A stretch of DNA of 20,562 bases, from contig NCBR01000007.1 of the NCBI GenBank assembly GCA_002279285.1, positions 1 through 20,562 of the forward strand, given 5' to 3'. The translations under genes were made by a program, and so were the position numbers. A model generated the notes under the pieces. The model was not told the origin of the DNA. It searched no databases and saw only the letters and a program-made list of their open reading frames with translations. Below, in pieces: positions 1 to 7,800 of the stretch (positions are counted from its first letter, which is position 1; each line of letters starts with the position of its first letter). Source of the stretch: Acidobacteria bacterium 37-71-11. GTDB lineage: Bacteria; Acidobacteriota; Thermoanaerobaculia; Thermoanaerobaculales; Thermoanaerobaculaceae.

Positions 1-229
1 CGATCTGGCCAGCTCGGTCGCACGCGCAGGCGGGTCGGAGGGCGGCGCTCGATGCGCCGCCCGAGCGACCACGGCCGCAGCCCGCGGGGCAAAACAAGAA
101 GGCCTCACGCAGTGAAGAACAGAAGACAGACCACCTGCGGGACCGCAACGTACGACAGGTCCCTCGCAGCGGCAATCAGTCCTCTCCGTCACGCGGCGAT
201 TTGGTGTCAAGCCGCGGGGGCGCGCCGGA
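1..229. other. Left edge: no recognisable gene, possible tail of a truncated plus-strand gene
   Basis: I recognise no gene here. Two plus-strand frames are open from the window edge: one stops at TGA 113-115 and one at TGA 270-272, the latter overlapping the 3' end of the RRM gene. Either could be the tail of a gene that begins outside the window, but neither tail resembles a family I know. An imperfect inverted repeat at 137-144 (GCGGGACC) and 158-167 (GGTCCCTCGC) could fold between the convergent gene ends. It has no clear T-tract, so I do not call it a terminator. Confidence 0.4.
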
Positions 230-601
230 TCAGAACCGGGGGCGTCCGCCGCCGCCGCCGGGCCGGCCGTGACCGCCGCGGTCACCGCGGTCTTCGCGAT
301 CCCCGCCCCGGTCGCCGCCGAAGCCGCCGCGGTTGCCGCGGTAGCCTGAGCCTCCGCCCTCGCGGGAGCGCGCCTCGTTGACGACGAGCTTGCGGCCGCC
401 GACTTCCTTGCCGTTCATTCCGGCGATCGCGGCTTTCCCGTGCAGCGGGTCGAGGAACTCGACGAACCCGAACCCGCGGGAGCGTCCCTTGCGGGGGTCG
501 ACGATCACGGTGGCGGTGCCGATGGCGCCGAACTCGTTGAAGAGCTCGTGGAGCTCCTCTTCCCTGGCGTCGAACGGGATGTTTCCGATGTAAAGCTTCA
601 T
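230..601 (-). CDS. RRM-domain RNA-binding protein with Gly/Arg/Asp-rich tail (copy 1)
   Basis: A single-RRM RNA-binding protein of 123 residues, resembling the small glycine-rich RRM proteins of cyanobacteria and other bacteria, which bind single-stranded RNA and are often cold-induced. The RRM fills residues 1-80: RNP2 is LYIGNI (residues 3-8) and RNP1 is RGFGFVEF (about 42-49), each with its aromatic positions intact. From about residue 82 the chain becomes an RGG-like disordered tail with an unusual run of DRGG/DREDRGDRGG, more acidic than the tail of the paralogue at 2449-2799. The start is the ATG at 601, preceded by AAGGAG with a 7-nt spacer. It lies 99 nt downstream of the DEAD-box helicase gene on the same strand, so co-transcription is likely. 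The RRM assignment is secure; the RNA target is unknown. Confidence 0.93.
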   Translation of the reverse strand: MKLYIGNIPFDAREEELHELFNEFGAIGTATVIVDPRKGRSRGFGFVEFLDPLHGKAAIAGMNGKEVGGRKLVVNEARSREGGGSGYRGNRGGFGGDRGGDREDRGDRGGHGRPGGGGGRPRF

Positions 602-700
602 CTGGCGACTCCTTTGCTGCGGCGGGTCGTTGCTGGAACGGTCCAGCCCGGCGCGGCCGCGGTTTGAAATGACGTTGGTGGAGGGCAGGGACGCATGTGC

Positions 701-2053
701 CTATCGGCCGGCGTTCCTGCGCTGGTTGGTGGAGCGGCGGCGCGGGCGGTCGCCTCCCGGGGCGGCCGCCGGATGGGCGAAAACCCGGTTGCCGGCAGAC
801 CCCGAGGGGACGCCGTGGGCGGCGCGGCGCTGGGCGTTGGCTTTGGCGCGCGTGCGCTCGCCGGCCTTCTGTGCGCGGATCGCGGCAATGCGCTCGGCGA
901 TGGGGACCTCGAGGTTGCCGCTGGGCCTCTCGGCATAATCGAAGCCCTCGAGCGTGCGGCGCGCGATCCGGCGGCCGACGACGCGCTCGATGGCGGCGAT
1001 CGCCGGCTCGTCGTCGGGGGAGACGAAGGTCACGGCGCTGCCCGTCGCCTCGGCGCGGGCGGTGCGGCCGACGCGGTGGATGTAGTCGTCCACCTGCGCC
1101 GGCACGTCGAAGTTGACCACGTGCGGCAGGTCGGCCACGTCGATGCCGCGGGAGGCGAGGTCGGTGGCGACCAGGACGCGCAGGCGCCCGGTCTTGAACG
1201 CCTTCAGCGCCGCTTCGCGCTGCGGCTGGCTGCGGTTGCCGTGGATGCGGTCGCAGGCGATGCCCGCTTTGTCGAGGACGAGGGCGAGGCGGTTGGCGCG
1301 GTGCTTGGTACGGGTGAACACGAGCGCGGTGCCGACCTCGTCACGGCGGAGCAGCTCGACGAGCAGCTTCGATTTCAGTTTCTCGGGCACGGGCAGGATC
1401 GCGTGGCTTACGCCGGAGGCCGGCGTCGCCCTGCGCTCGACGTTGATGCGGGCGGGGTTCGTCAGCATGTCGCGGGAGAGTTGCACGATCGGCTGCGGCA
1501 GGGTGGCCGAAAACAGCATCGTCTGCCGTTGCGCCGGCAGCTTGGCGAGGATCCTGCGGACGTCGGGGAGGAAGCCCATGTCGAGCATCCGGTCGGCCTC
1601 GTCGAGGACGAGGACCTCGAGCCGGTCGAAGCGGGCCGCGCCCTGGCCGATGAGGTCGAGCAGGCGGCCGGGAGTGGCGACGACGACGTTGACCCCGGCG
1701 CGCAGCGCGCGCTCCTGCGCGCCTTGCTTGACCCCTCCGAAGACGGCGGCCGACGTCACGTGGACGTGGCGCCCGAGGGCCTGCAGGTGCTCGTGCACCT
1801 GAGCGGCCAGCTCGCGGGTCGGGGTGAGCACGAGGGCGCGCGTCCCGGTCCCGGCGTGCCCGTGCAGGCGTTGCAGGATGGGGAGGGCGAAGGCAGCGGT
1901 CTTGCCGCTGCCGGTCTGGGCCGCGGCGAGCACATCGCGCCCGCCGAGGGCCTCGGGCAGCGCCGCTTGCTGAATCGGTGTCGGGTCGGTGAAACCGAGG
2001 TCGGAGATCCCCCGCAACAACGAGGGGTCCAGGGTGAACTCTGAAAAACTCAT
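701..2053 (-). CDS. DEAD-box ATP-dependent RNA helicase (RhlE-like)
   Basis: An ATP-dependent RNA helicase of 450 residues that unwinds short RNA duplexes in ribosome assembly or mRNA turnover. The motifs appear in order: the Q-motif region with GF..PTPIQ (residues 20-28), Walker A AQTGSGKT (45-52), PTRELA (78-83), TPGR (127-130), DEAD (151-154), SAT (182-184), TDLASRGID (297-305) and HRVGRTAR (326-333). The C-terminal ~60 residues are basic and low in complexity, as in RhlE-type helicases, and probably bind RNA. The frame stays open upstream to 2254, but ATG 2053 gives the canonical MSFSEF-type N-terminus and has an AGAAAGAAG purine stretch upstream. The RRM gene follows after 99 nt, and a second RRM gene diverges from it upstream. 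The 5' leader may be about 185 nt if the proposed promoter is right, which would fit cold-shock helicases with long regulated leaders; that part is inference. Confidence 0.95.
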   Translation of the reverse strand: MSFSEFTLDPSLLRGISDLGFTDPTPIQQAALPEALGGRDVLAAAQTGSGKTAAFALPILQRLHGHAGTGTRALVLTPTRELAAQVHEHLQALGRHVHVTSAAVFGGVKQGAQERALRAGVNVVVATPGRLLDLIGQGAARFDRLEVLVLDEADRMLDMGFLPDVRRILAKLPAQRQTMLFSATLPQPIVQLSRDMLTNPARINVERRATPASGVSHAILPVPEKLKSKLLVELLRRDEVGTALVFTRTKHRANRLALVLDKAGIACDRIHGNRSQPQREAALKAFKTGRLRVLVATDLASRGIDVADLPHVVNFDVPAQVDDYIHRVGRTARAEATGSAVTFVSPDDEPAIAAIERVVGRRIARRTLEGFDYAERPSGNLEVPIAERIAAIRAQKAGERTRAKANAQRRAAHGVPSGSAGNRVFAHPAAAPGGDRPRRRSTNQRRNAGR

Positions 2054-2448
2054 CTGCACACTGCTTCTTTCTGCGGGCGCGCACACGCCGGACGCGGCGC
2101 GCACCGTCATGTTCGTTTCCGGCTGATTGGGGAACGGGAGACTTGCCGGCGAGGCTGCCGTCCGGGCCAGAGCAGGCCCTGCATCGTGTCGTGACCGCCG
2201 CGGCCGAGAAAGCTCAACGTCGCCCCGGCCACAACAGAGTTGACATAATCTCACGAGTTGGCGCCCTTGGCAAGACCCTCGACCGTTCGGCGGCGGGGCG
2301 CGCCTGGCCGGCAGGGCCCGGCATCGGGCTAGGCGTGCACGGGGAAGTGAGCTATGATCTCAGCCACATCGTCGGGCGGACGGGCGGTGGTGGGCCGGCG
2401 GAATCCAACGACGGCACCAGTTCAAGTCTGCACCAAGGGAGTACCACT
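2054..2448. other. 395-nt divergent intergenic region between helicase and second RRM gene
   Basis: No credible gene lies here. The frames that run in from both sides lack typical codon content and start sites. The segment must carry the promoters for the minus-strand helicase/RRM pair and for the plus-strand RRM gene. The one AT-richer patch is 2231-2260, which holds the best promoter-like match (minus strand). On the plus side a TATGAT hexamer at 2353-2358 is a possible -10, but it has no -35 partner at usable spacing. Both leaders would be long (roughly 85-185 nt), leaving room for RNA-based control. Confidence 0.5.
2245..2273 (-). promoter_or_regulatory. Candidate sigma70-type promoter for the helicase/RRM pair
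   Basis: Read on the minus strand, a TTGCCA (-35, 5/6 matches) is followed after exactly 17 nt by GATTAT (-10, 4/6) with a TG one base upstream, the extended -10 arrangement. It would start transcription near 2238. It sits in the least GC-rich part of the intergenic region. This is a by-eye match only. Confidence 0.3.
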
Positions 2449-2799
2449 ATGAAGCTGTACATCGGCAACCTTTCCTATGACACGACCGAAGGTGAGCTGC
2501 AGGAGCTGTTCTCCTCCTACGGCACTGTCGAATCGGTCCACCTGATCACCGATGGCGCCAGCGGCCGTTCGAAGGGCTTCGGGTTCGTGGAGTACCGCGA
2601 TGACCAGGAGGCCAAGGCCGCGATCACGGGCCTGAACGGCACGGAAGTGCGCGGGCGGGCTGTTGTCGTGAACGAGGCGCGCCCCAAGACCGAGCGCGGC
2701 GGGTTCGGCGGCGGCCGTGGCGGATCGGGCGGCGGTCGCGGCGGCTACGGCGGCGGCGGCGGTCGCGGCGGCTACGGCGGCGGGTCGAGCCGTTTCTGA
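2449..2799 (+). CDS. RRM-domain RNA-binding protein with Gly-rich RGG/Y tail (copy 2)
   Basis: A 116-residue small RNA-binding protein, paralogous to the one at 230-601: both start MKLYIGN and share the VVNEAR segment that ends the RRM. RNP2 is LYIGNL (residues 3-8) and RNP1 is KGFGFVEY (about 43-50). From about residue 84 the tail is almost only Gly and Arg with two Tyr, built from a repeated GRGGYGGGG-like unit, ending SSRF. Such RGG/Y tails are known to add weak RNA binding and to promote condensation; a role here is inferred. The frame is open upstream to 2143, but ATG 2449 with AAGGGAG 8 nt upstream fits the family's usual N-terminus. A GC-rich hairpin follows 11 nt after the stop codon, so it is probably monocistronic. 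Confidence 0.94.
   Translation: MKLYIGNLSYDTTEGELQELFSSYGTVESVHLITDGASGRSKGFGFVEYRDDQEAKAAITGLNGTEVRGRAVVVNEARPKTERGGFGGGRGGSGGGRGGYGGGGGRGGYGGGSSRF
2731..2780 (+). repeat. 27-bp-period tandem repeat coding the GRGGYGGG units
   Basis: The 23-base unit at 2731-2753 recurs exactly at 2758-2780, a period of 27 bases or nine codons, inside the coding sequence of the second RRM protein. It encodes the repeated Gly/Arg/Tyr motif. A unit like this can expand or contract by slippage. Confidence 0.8.
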
Positions 2800-2810
2800 C
2801 ACAACCGGGC

Positions 2811-2844
2811 GGGCGGCGCGGTGGGGGAACACCCCGCGCGGCCC
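2811..2844 (+). terminator. GC-rich hairpin after the second RRM gene
   Basis: GGGCGGCGCGGTGGGG (2811-2826) pairs with CCCCGCGCGGCCC (2832-2844) around a short loop, with one bulged T and one mismatch. It starts 11 nt after the stop codon. There is no T-run, so it is either an atypical intrinsic terminator or a 3'-end stabiliser. Confidence 0.45.
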
Positions 2845-3261
2845 GGTCTCGTCGCCGCTGCCCGCCACGGCGGCAGCGGCCATGGCCCCGGGACACCCGG
2901 CCCACCTGTCTTCTCGGACTCTTGCCGGCGTCTCGCGCGGTCCGGTCGTGAGGGGTGTTCGTCCACTCCTTTGCGGTCGGGCGCGGTTTCCCGGCTTTGT
3001 ACCCGCGGCGCCGCGAGCGCGGTCGGGCGGAACCGCTGCCCGCTCGGGCGGTTGCCGCTCTCCGCGAGGAGCGTGGCTCGCCGGGGCGACAGCACCCTAC
3101 CCTGAGGCCCGGCGGGGGTCACGTCGGCGCCGGACCCGGTGCGCGTTCGCGGCTCTCTTTCCGCCGGATCGCCCGGGGGTGGAAGATGGCGGAAAAAGGG
3201 CGACAATAGGACAGCGGTTGCAGCGAGTTGGGCACCGACGCGCGACCGCCGGCCCGGCCAC

Positions 3262-3269
3262 AAGGAGGT
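3262..3269 (+). promoter_or_regulatory. Near-perfect Shine-Dalgarno that fixes a TTG start
   Basis: AAGGAGGT is complementary to the 16S rRNA 3' end over eight bases and lies 4 nt before TTG 3274-3276. No ATG or GTG lies at a usable distance in that frame, so the site decides the start of the 64-residue protein. Confidence 0.75.
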
Positions 3270-3273
3270 AGCT

Positions 3274-3468
3274 TTGGCAGTCAAACACAGAGCGACATTC
3301 ACCAAGCGGGAGCGTGAACGCGCCCGCCAGCAGCACCGCGAGGAGAAGGAAGCGAAGCGCCTGCAGCGTCTGGCGGAGAAGAAGGAGCGGGAGCCGATGG
3401 CCACGGGCGAGGATCCAGACATCGCCGGCATCGTCCCCGGCCCGCAGCCGCCGCAGGACATCGACTAA
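3274..3468 (+). CDS. Small Lys/Arg/Glu-rich protein of unknown function (TTG start)
   Basis: A 64-residue protein starting MAVKHRATFTKRERERARQQ. Residues 1-42 are dominated by alternating Lys/Arg and Glu/Gln with no Pro, Gly or Cys, predicting one long charged single alpha-helix or coiled coil. Residues 43-64 are acidic and Pro-rich (GEDPDIAGIVPGPQPPQDID) and probably disordered. The start rests on AAGGAGGT 4 nt before TTG; the frame also runs upstream, but that part has non-coding composition. I do not know an assigned function. Highly charged small proteins of this look often associate with nucleic acid or ribosomes, but that is a guess. It stands alone, 141 nt before the M20 peptidase gene. 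The coding call is fairly strong because the ribosome binding site and composition agree. Confidence 0.72.
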   Translation: MAVKHRATFTKRERERARQQHREEKEAKRLQRLAEKKEREPMATGEDPDIAGIVPGPQPPQDID

Positions 3469-3609
3469 AGGGCGCTCGGCAGCGGTCTTGGGGTCACGTG
3501 TGCCGTCGCGGCTGCGCGTGGACCGGAGACGGCGCCGGACCCCTCCGGTTGCCCACAGGCCGGACGCACTCTCGCTCGTGCAGGCCTGACAACGGACGGG
3601 AGGCATTTG

Positions 3610-4686
3610 ATGTCCGAGCGGATGGTACGGCAGTTCATGGAGATGGTGCGGATCGATTCGGAGTCCGGCGACGAGGCGCGCTTTTTGGAGTACTTGCTCG
3701 GCGAGGTCAAGGCGCTCGGCGGCGCGGCCGCCCTCGACCCCTACGGCAACCTGATCGCGTCGTTTCCCGCCAAGGGCTGCAAGGGGGCGGCGCCGGTTCT
3801 GCTCTCCTGCCATGGGGACACTGTCAAGCCCGGGGTGGGGATCGAGCCGGTGCTCGATGGCGGGGTCGTCCACTCCGGCGGCGACACGATTCTGGGCGCC
3901 GACGACAAGGCGGGGATCGCCGAGGTGCTCGAGGCGCTGCGCGTCGCGCCCGTGCGCCCGCCGGTCGAGTTCGCCGTCAGCCGCCAGGAGGAGGTCGGCC
4001 TGTTCGGCGTCAAGGCGCTGGACTTTTCGCGCATTACGGCCAGGCGGGGCTTCCTCATGGACAACGACACCCTCGACACGATCGTGATCGGGGGGCCGAC
4101 GTACTTCGCGATTGACGTCAAGGTCATCGGGCGCTCGGCCCACGCTGGGATGGAGCCCGAGAAGGGGATCAACGCGATTCACGCGGCGGCCAAGGCGATC
4201 GCCGCGCTCCGCCTCGGCCGGATCGACCACGAGACCACCGCCAACGTCGGTGTGGTGAGCGGTGGGGTCATTCGCAACGGCGTTCCGGCCGAGTGCTCGT
4301 TCCTCGCGGAGTGTCGCTCCGGCGACCACGCCAAGGCGGTGGCGCTGGTCGAGGAGATGACGCGGGTCATCCGGACGGAAGTCGAGGGCGCCGGCGCCGC
4401 CGTCGAGGTCGCCGTCGACGAGAAGTGCCGCGCCGTCCGCATTCCCGAGGACGCCTGGGCCGTGCGGATCGCCAAGCAGGCGCTCGCGGCCATCGGCATC
4501 GATGCCAAGGCGGTGTTCATCACCGGGTTCACCGACGCCTCGATCTACAACAACCACGGGATCGAGATGGCGGTCGTCGGCATCGGCGCCCAGGACGAAC
4601 ACTCGACCACCGAGCACGTTGCGGTCGCGGACATGGAGAACGCAGTCCTGGCCCTGGTCGAGATGCTCCGCCTCGCGGCGGCGTAG
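3610..4686 (+). CDS. M20-family metallopeptidase, PepT-like
   Basis: A 358-residue cytoplasmic zinc aminopeptidase or tripeptidase of the peptidase T-like group in family M20. The metal site is complete: HGD (His68, Asp70), GADDKAG (bridging Asp98), the catalytic/ligand pair Glu127-Glu128 in SRQEEVG, Asp151, and His331 in EHSTTEH. The dimerisation insert is marked by GRSAHAGMEPEKG (about residues 174-186), also typical of the family. Length matches PepT-like proteins rather than the longer classical PepT (about 410 residues). TTG 3607 and ATG 3610 are adjacent; ATG 3610 is preferred because GGGAGG (3598-3603) then has a 6-nt spacer. The tricorn protease gene follows on the same strand after 119 nt. 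The likely job is trimming short peptides; the exact substrate cannot be read from sequence. Confidence 0.92.
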   Translation: MSERMVRQFMEMVRIDSESGDEARFLEYLLGEVKALGGAAALDPYGNLIASFPAKGCKGAAPVLLSCHGDTVKPGVGIEPVLDGGVVHSGGDTILGADDKAGIAEVLEALRVAPVRPPVEFAVSRQEEVGLFGVKALDFSRITARRGFLMDNDTLDTIVIGGPTYFAIDVKVIGRSAHAGMEPEKGINAIHAAAKAIAALRLGRIDHETTANVGVVSGGVIRNGVPAECSFLAECRSGDHAKAVALVEEMTRVIRTEVEGAGAAVEVAVDEKCRAVRIPEDAWAVRIAKQALAAIGIDAKAVFITGFTDASIYNNHGIEMAVVGIGAQDEHSTTEHVAVADMENAVLALVEMLRLAAA

Positions 4687-4805
4687 CCCCGGGCCGGCGC
4701 CAACGGCCGTGCGCCCGATCACGCAAACGAAACCCCCGGCGACGGCGCGCGTAAACTTGCCGGACGGCCGCCGCACGGCGGTCGGACTCTGTCCGGGGAG
4801 GCCGA

Positions 4806-7800
4806 ATGATGCACACGGGGCGTGGTCGGAGCGTGGTGATCGGGTTGGGCGTGGTGATCGTGCTGGCCATGGCCGGGGTGACGAGGGCGGCGGAGCGTGC
4901 GTTGTGGCTGCGCTACCCCGCGATCTCGCCCGACGGACAGACGGTCGCGTTCAGCTACAAGGGCAACCTCTGGAAGGTCCCGTCGTCGGGCGGCGTCGCC
5001 ACGCCGCTGACGGTGAGCGAGGCGCACAACACGATGCCTGTCTGGTCGCCGGACGGGACGAAGATCGCGTTCGCCTCGGACCGCTACGGCAACTTCGACA
5101 TCTTCCTGATGCCCGCCGAGGGCGGCGACGCCAAGCGTTTGACGTTCCACTCGGCCGACGAGATGCCGACCAGCTTCACGCCGGACGGGAAGGCGGTCCT
5201 ATTCACCGCGGCGATCCTGGATTCGGCGGCGAACGCGCAGTTCCCGACGCCGGCCCAGCCGGAGCTGTACGAGGTGAGCGTCAACGGGGGCATGCCGGAG
5301 CAGCTGCTGACGACGCCCGCGATGTACGCCGTCTTCGACCGCGCCGGCCGCCGCCTCGCGTACTCCGACCAGAAGGGGTACGAAATGGAGTGGCGCCAGC
5401 ACGACACATCGTCGTTCGCGCGCGACCTCTGGCTGTATGACGCCGCTACCGGCACGCACACCGAGTTGACCGGCCCCGGCGCGGACAACCGCCAGCCGGT
5501 GTGGAGCCCCGACGAGAAGTCGCTTTACTTCCTCTCCGAGCGCAGCGGGACGTTCAACGTGTGGCGCCTCGATCTTGCCGACCCCCAGCATCCGGTCCAG
5601 GTGACGAGCCACACGGTCGAGCCGGTGCGGTTCCTCAGCGGGTCCCGGCGCGGCGACCTCTGCTACGGCTACGGCGGCGAGATCTGGGTGCGCCCGGCCG
5701 GCAGCAGCGAGAGCAAGCGGCTGACCGTGACCGTCGCCGCGGACGCCCGGCGCCCATCGCCGGAGCGAGTCGACGTCGGACACCAGATCAGCGAGTTCGA
5801 CGTCTCCCCGAACGGCAAGGAGATCGCGTTCATTGCCCGCGGGGAGGTGTTCGTGACCTCCACCGAACACGGCGTGACGCGGCGGATTACCAACACGCCG
5901 GAACAGGAGCGCTCGGTGAGCTTCTCCCCGGACGGGCGCACGCTGCTCTACGCCTCGGAACGGAACGGCGGCTGGAAGCTCTACCGCACTGACCTGACCG
6001 ACCCGAACGAGCCGAACTTCTTCAACGCGACCGCGCTCAAGGAGAGCCTCGTGCTCGGGGGTGAGGCCGACGTGTTCCAGCCGCACTTCTCCCCCGACGG
6101 CTCGGAGATCGCATACCTCGAGGAGCGCACGACGCTCAAGGTCCTCAACCTCAAGACCGGCACGAGCCGCACCGTGCTCCCCGGCGACAAGAACTACTCC
6201 TACTCGGACGGCGACCAGTGGTACGAGTGGTCGCCGGACGGGCGTTGGTTCGCGGTGCAATTCCTCTCCAACACGCGCTGGTCGTCCGAGGTCGGCCTGG
6301 TCCCTTCGTCCGGCGAGGGCGCGCTCGTTAACGTGTCGAAGAGCGGGTACGAGGATAACCACCCGATCTTCGCCCGCAAGGGCGAGGTCCTGATCTGGGT
6401 GACCGACCGCCACGGCCTCCGCAGCCAGGCCGGCGAGGGCCGCGAGGTCGACGTCTACGCGGCGTTCCTCACCAGGAAGGCGTGGGACCGCTACCGCCTC
6501 GATGACGCCGAGTTCGACCAGCTCAAGGCGAAGGAGAAGGAGGAGGCGAAGGAGAAGGGCGGCGAGAAGGGCAAGGCGGGCGCCGCCGAGGCGAAGGGGC
6601 CGGCTGCGGCCCCGCAGGTCGCGATCGAGTTCGCCGGCCTGGACGACCGGACGGTGCGTCTCTCGCCGTACTCCGCGCACCTCGCCGGCATGGCGCTCTC
6701 GCCCGACGGGGAGACGCTGTACGACCTGGCGAAGTTCGAGAAGGGCTACGACCTTTGGAAGTACGTGCCGCGCACCAAGGAGATCAAGCTCGTCGCCAAG
6801 CTCGACGCCAAGGACGCCGACCTCAAGCTCGCCCGCGACGGGAAGAAGGCGTTCATCCTCGCCGACAGCAAGCTGCTGACCGTCGACCTCGAGTCCGGCA
6901 AGACCTCGCCGGTCAAGGCCTCGGCGATGATGGAGCTCGACCCCGCCGCCGAGCGCGCGTACCTCTTCCAGCACATCTGGCGGCAAACGTGGAAGAAATT
7001 CCTCGTCAAGGACATGCACGGCGTGGACTGGAAAGCGACTGGGGAGCGCTACGCGCGCTTCCTCCCGTACATCGACAACGACCGCGACTTCGCCGAGCTG
7101 ATCTCCGAGATGCAGGGCGAGCTCAACGCCTCGCACTCCGGCGGCCGCTACCGCCCGCTCCACCCGACGGGGGACGAGACCGCGGCGCTCGGCTTCTTCC
7201 CCGATCCCAAACACACCGGCCCCGGCGTCGGCGTCCTCGAGGTGATCGAGGGCGGCCCGCTGCAGCAAGCGGGAACCAGGATCCGCGCCGGCTCTGTGAT
7301 CGAGGCGATCGACGGCGCCCCGATCGCTGCGGGCGCCTGCTGGTACCCGCTGCTCAACCACAAGGCCGCCACGCTCGTTCGCCTCGCCCTGCTGGACCCG
7401 GCGAGCGGCGCGCGCTGGGAGGAAACCGTCAAGCCGATCACGTGGATGGCGCAGTCACACCTGCTCTACGAGCGCTGGGTGCGCTCGCGCCGCGACGAGG
7501 TTGCGAAGCTGTCCGGGGGCCGCCTCGGCTACGCGCACATCCGCGGCATGAACGACGGCGCCTACCGCGAGATCTTCGAGGAGATCTTCGGCCGCGACGT
7601 GGACAAGGACGCGATCGTCCTCGACACGCGCTTCAACGGCGGCGGCAACCTCGTCGAGCAGCTCACCACGTTTCTCTCCGGCCGTATCTACGCGCGGGAC
7701 GTCCCGCGCGGCCGCGAGGTCGGCACCGAGCCGACCCAACGTTGGACCAAGCCCTCGATCGTGATCATGAGCGAGGGCAACTACTCCGACGCCCACTGCT

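Larger units (their letters stand above)
2800..3273. other. 474-nt stretch without a recognisable gene
   Basis: Apart from the hairpin at 2811-2844 and the Shine-Dalgarno at 3262-3269, I see no supported gene. The open frames here are short, Arg/Pro/Ser-rich and unconserved in appearance, as expected by chance at this GC content. The last ~80 bases (GACAAT at 3202-3207 is a weak -10 candidate) probably hold the promoter of the small protein at 3274. A non-coding RNA cannot be excluded. Confidence 0.4.

Noticed and set aside
137..167. Inverted repeat near the left edge as a terminator
   Set aside because: The stem is interrupted, the loop is long and neither side has a T-tract.
695..2044. Long plus-strand open frame antisense to the DEAD-box helicase
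   Set aside because: Arg/Gly/Ala-rich composition with no motif, and the opposite strand encodes every helicase motif. Long antisense frames are expected at this GC content.
2240..2268. TTGACA at 2240-2245 read as a plus-strand -35 for the second RRM gene
   Set aside because: No -10-like hexamer lies 16-18 nt downstream, where the sequence is GC-rich (GCCCTT). The same patch fits a minus-strand promoter better.
5199..7361. 720-codon minus-strand open frame opposite the tricorn gene
   Set aside because: It mirrors the codon structure of the tricorn gene and has no recognisable domain; the sense strand carries the full catalytic tetrad.
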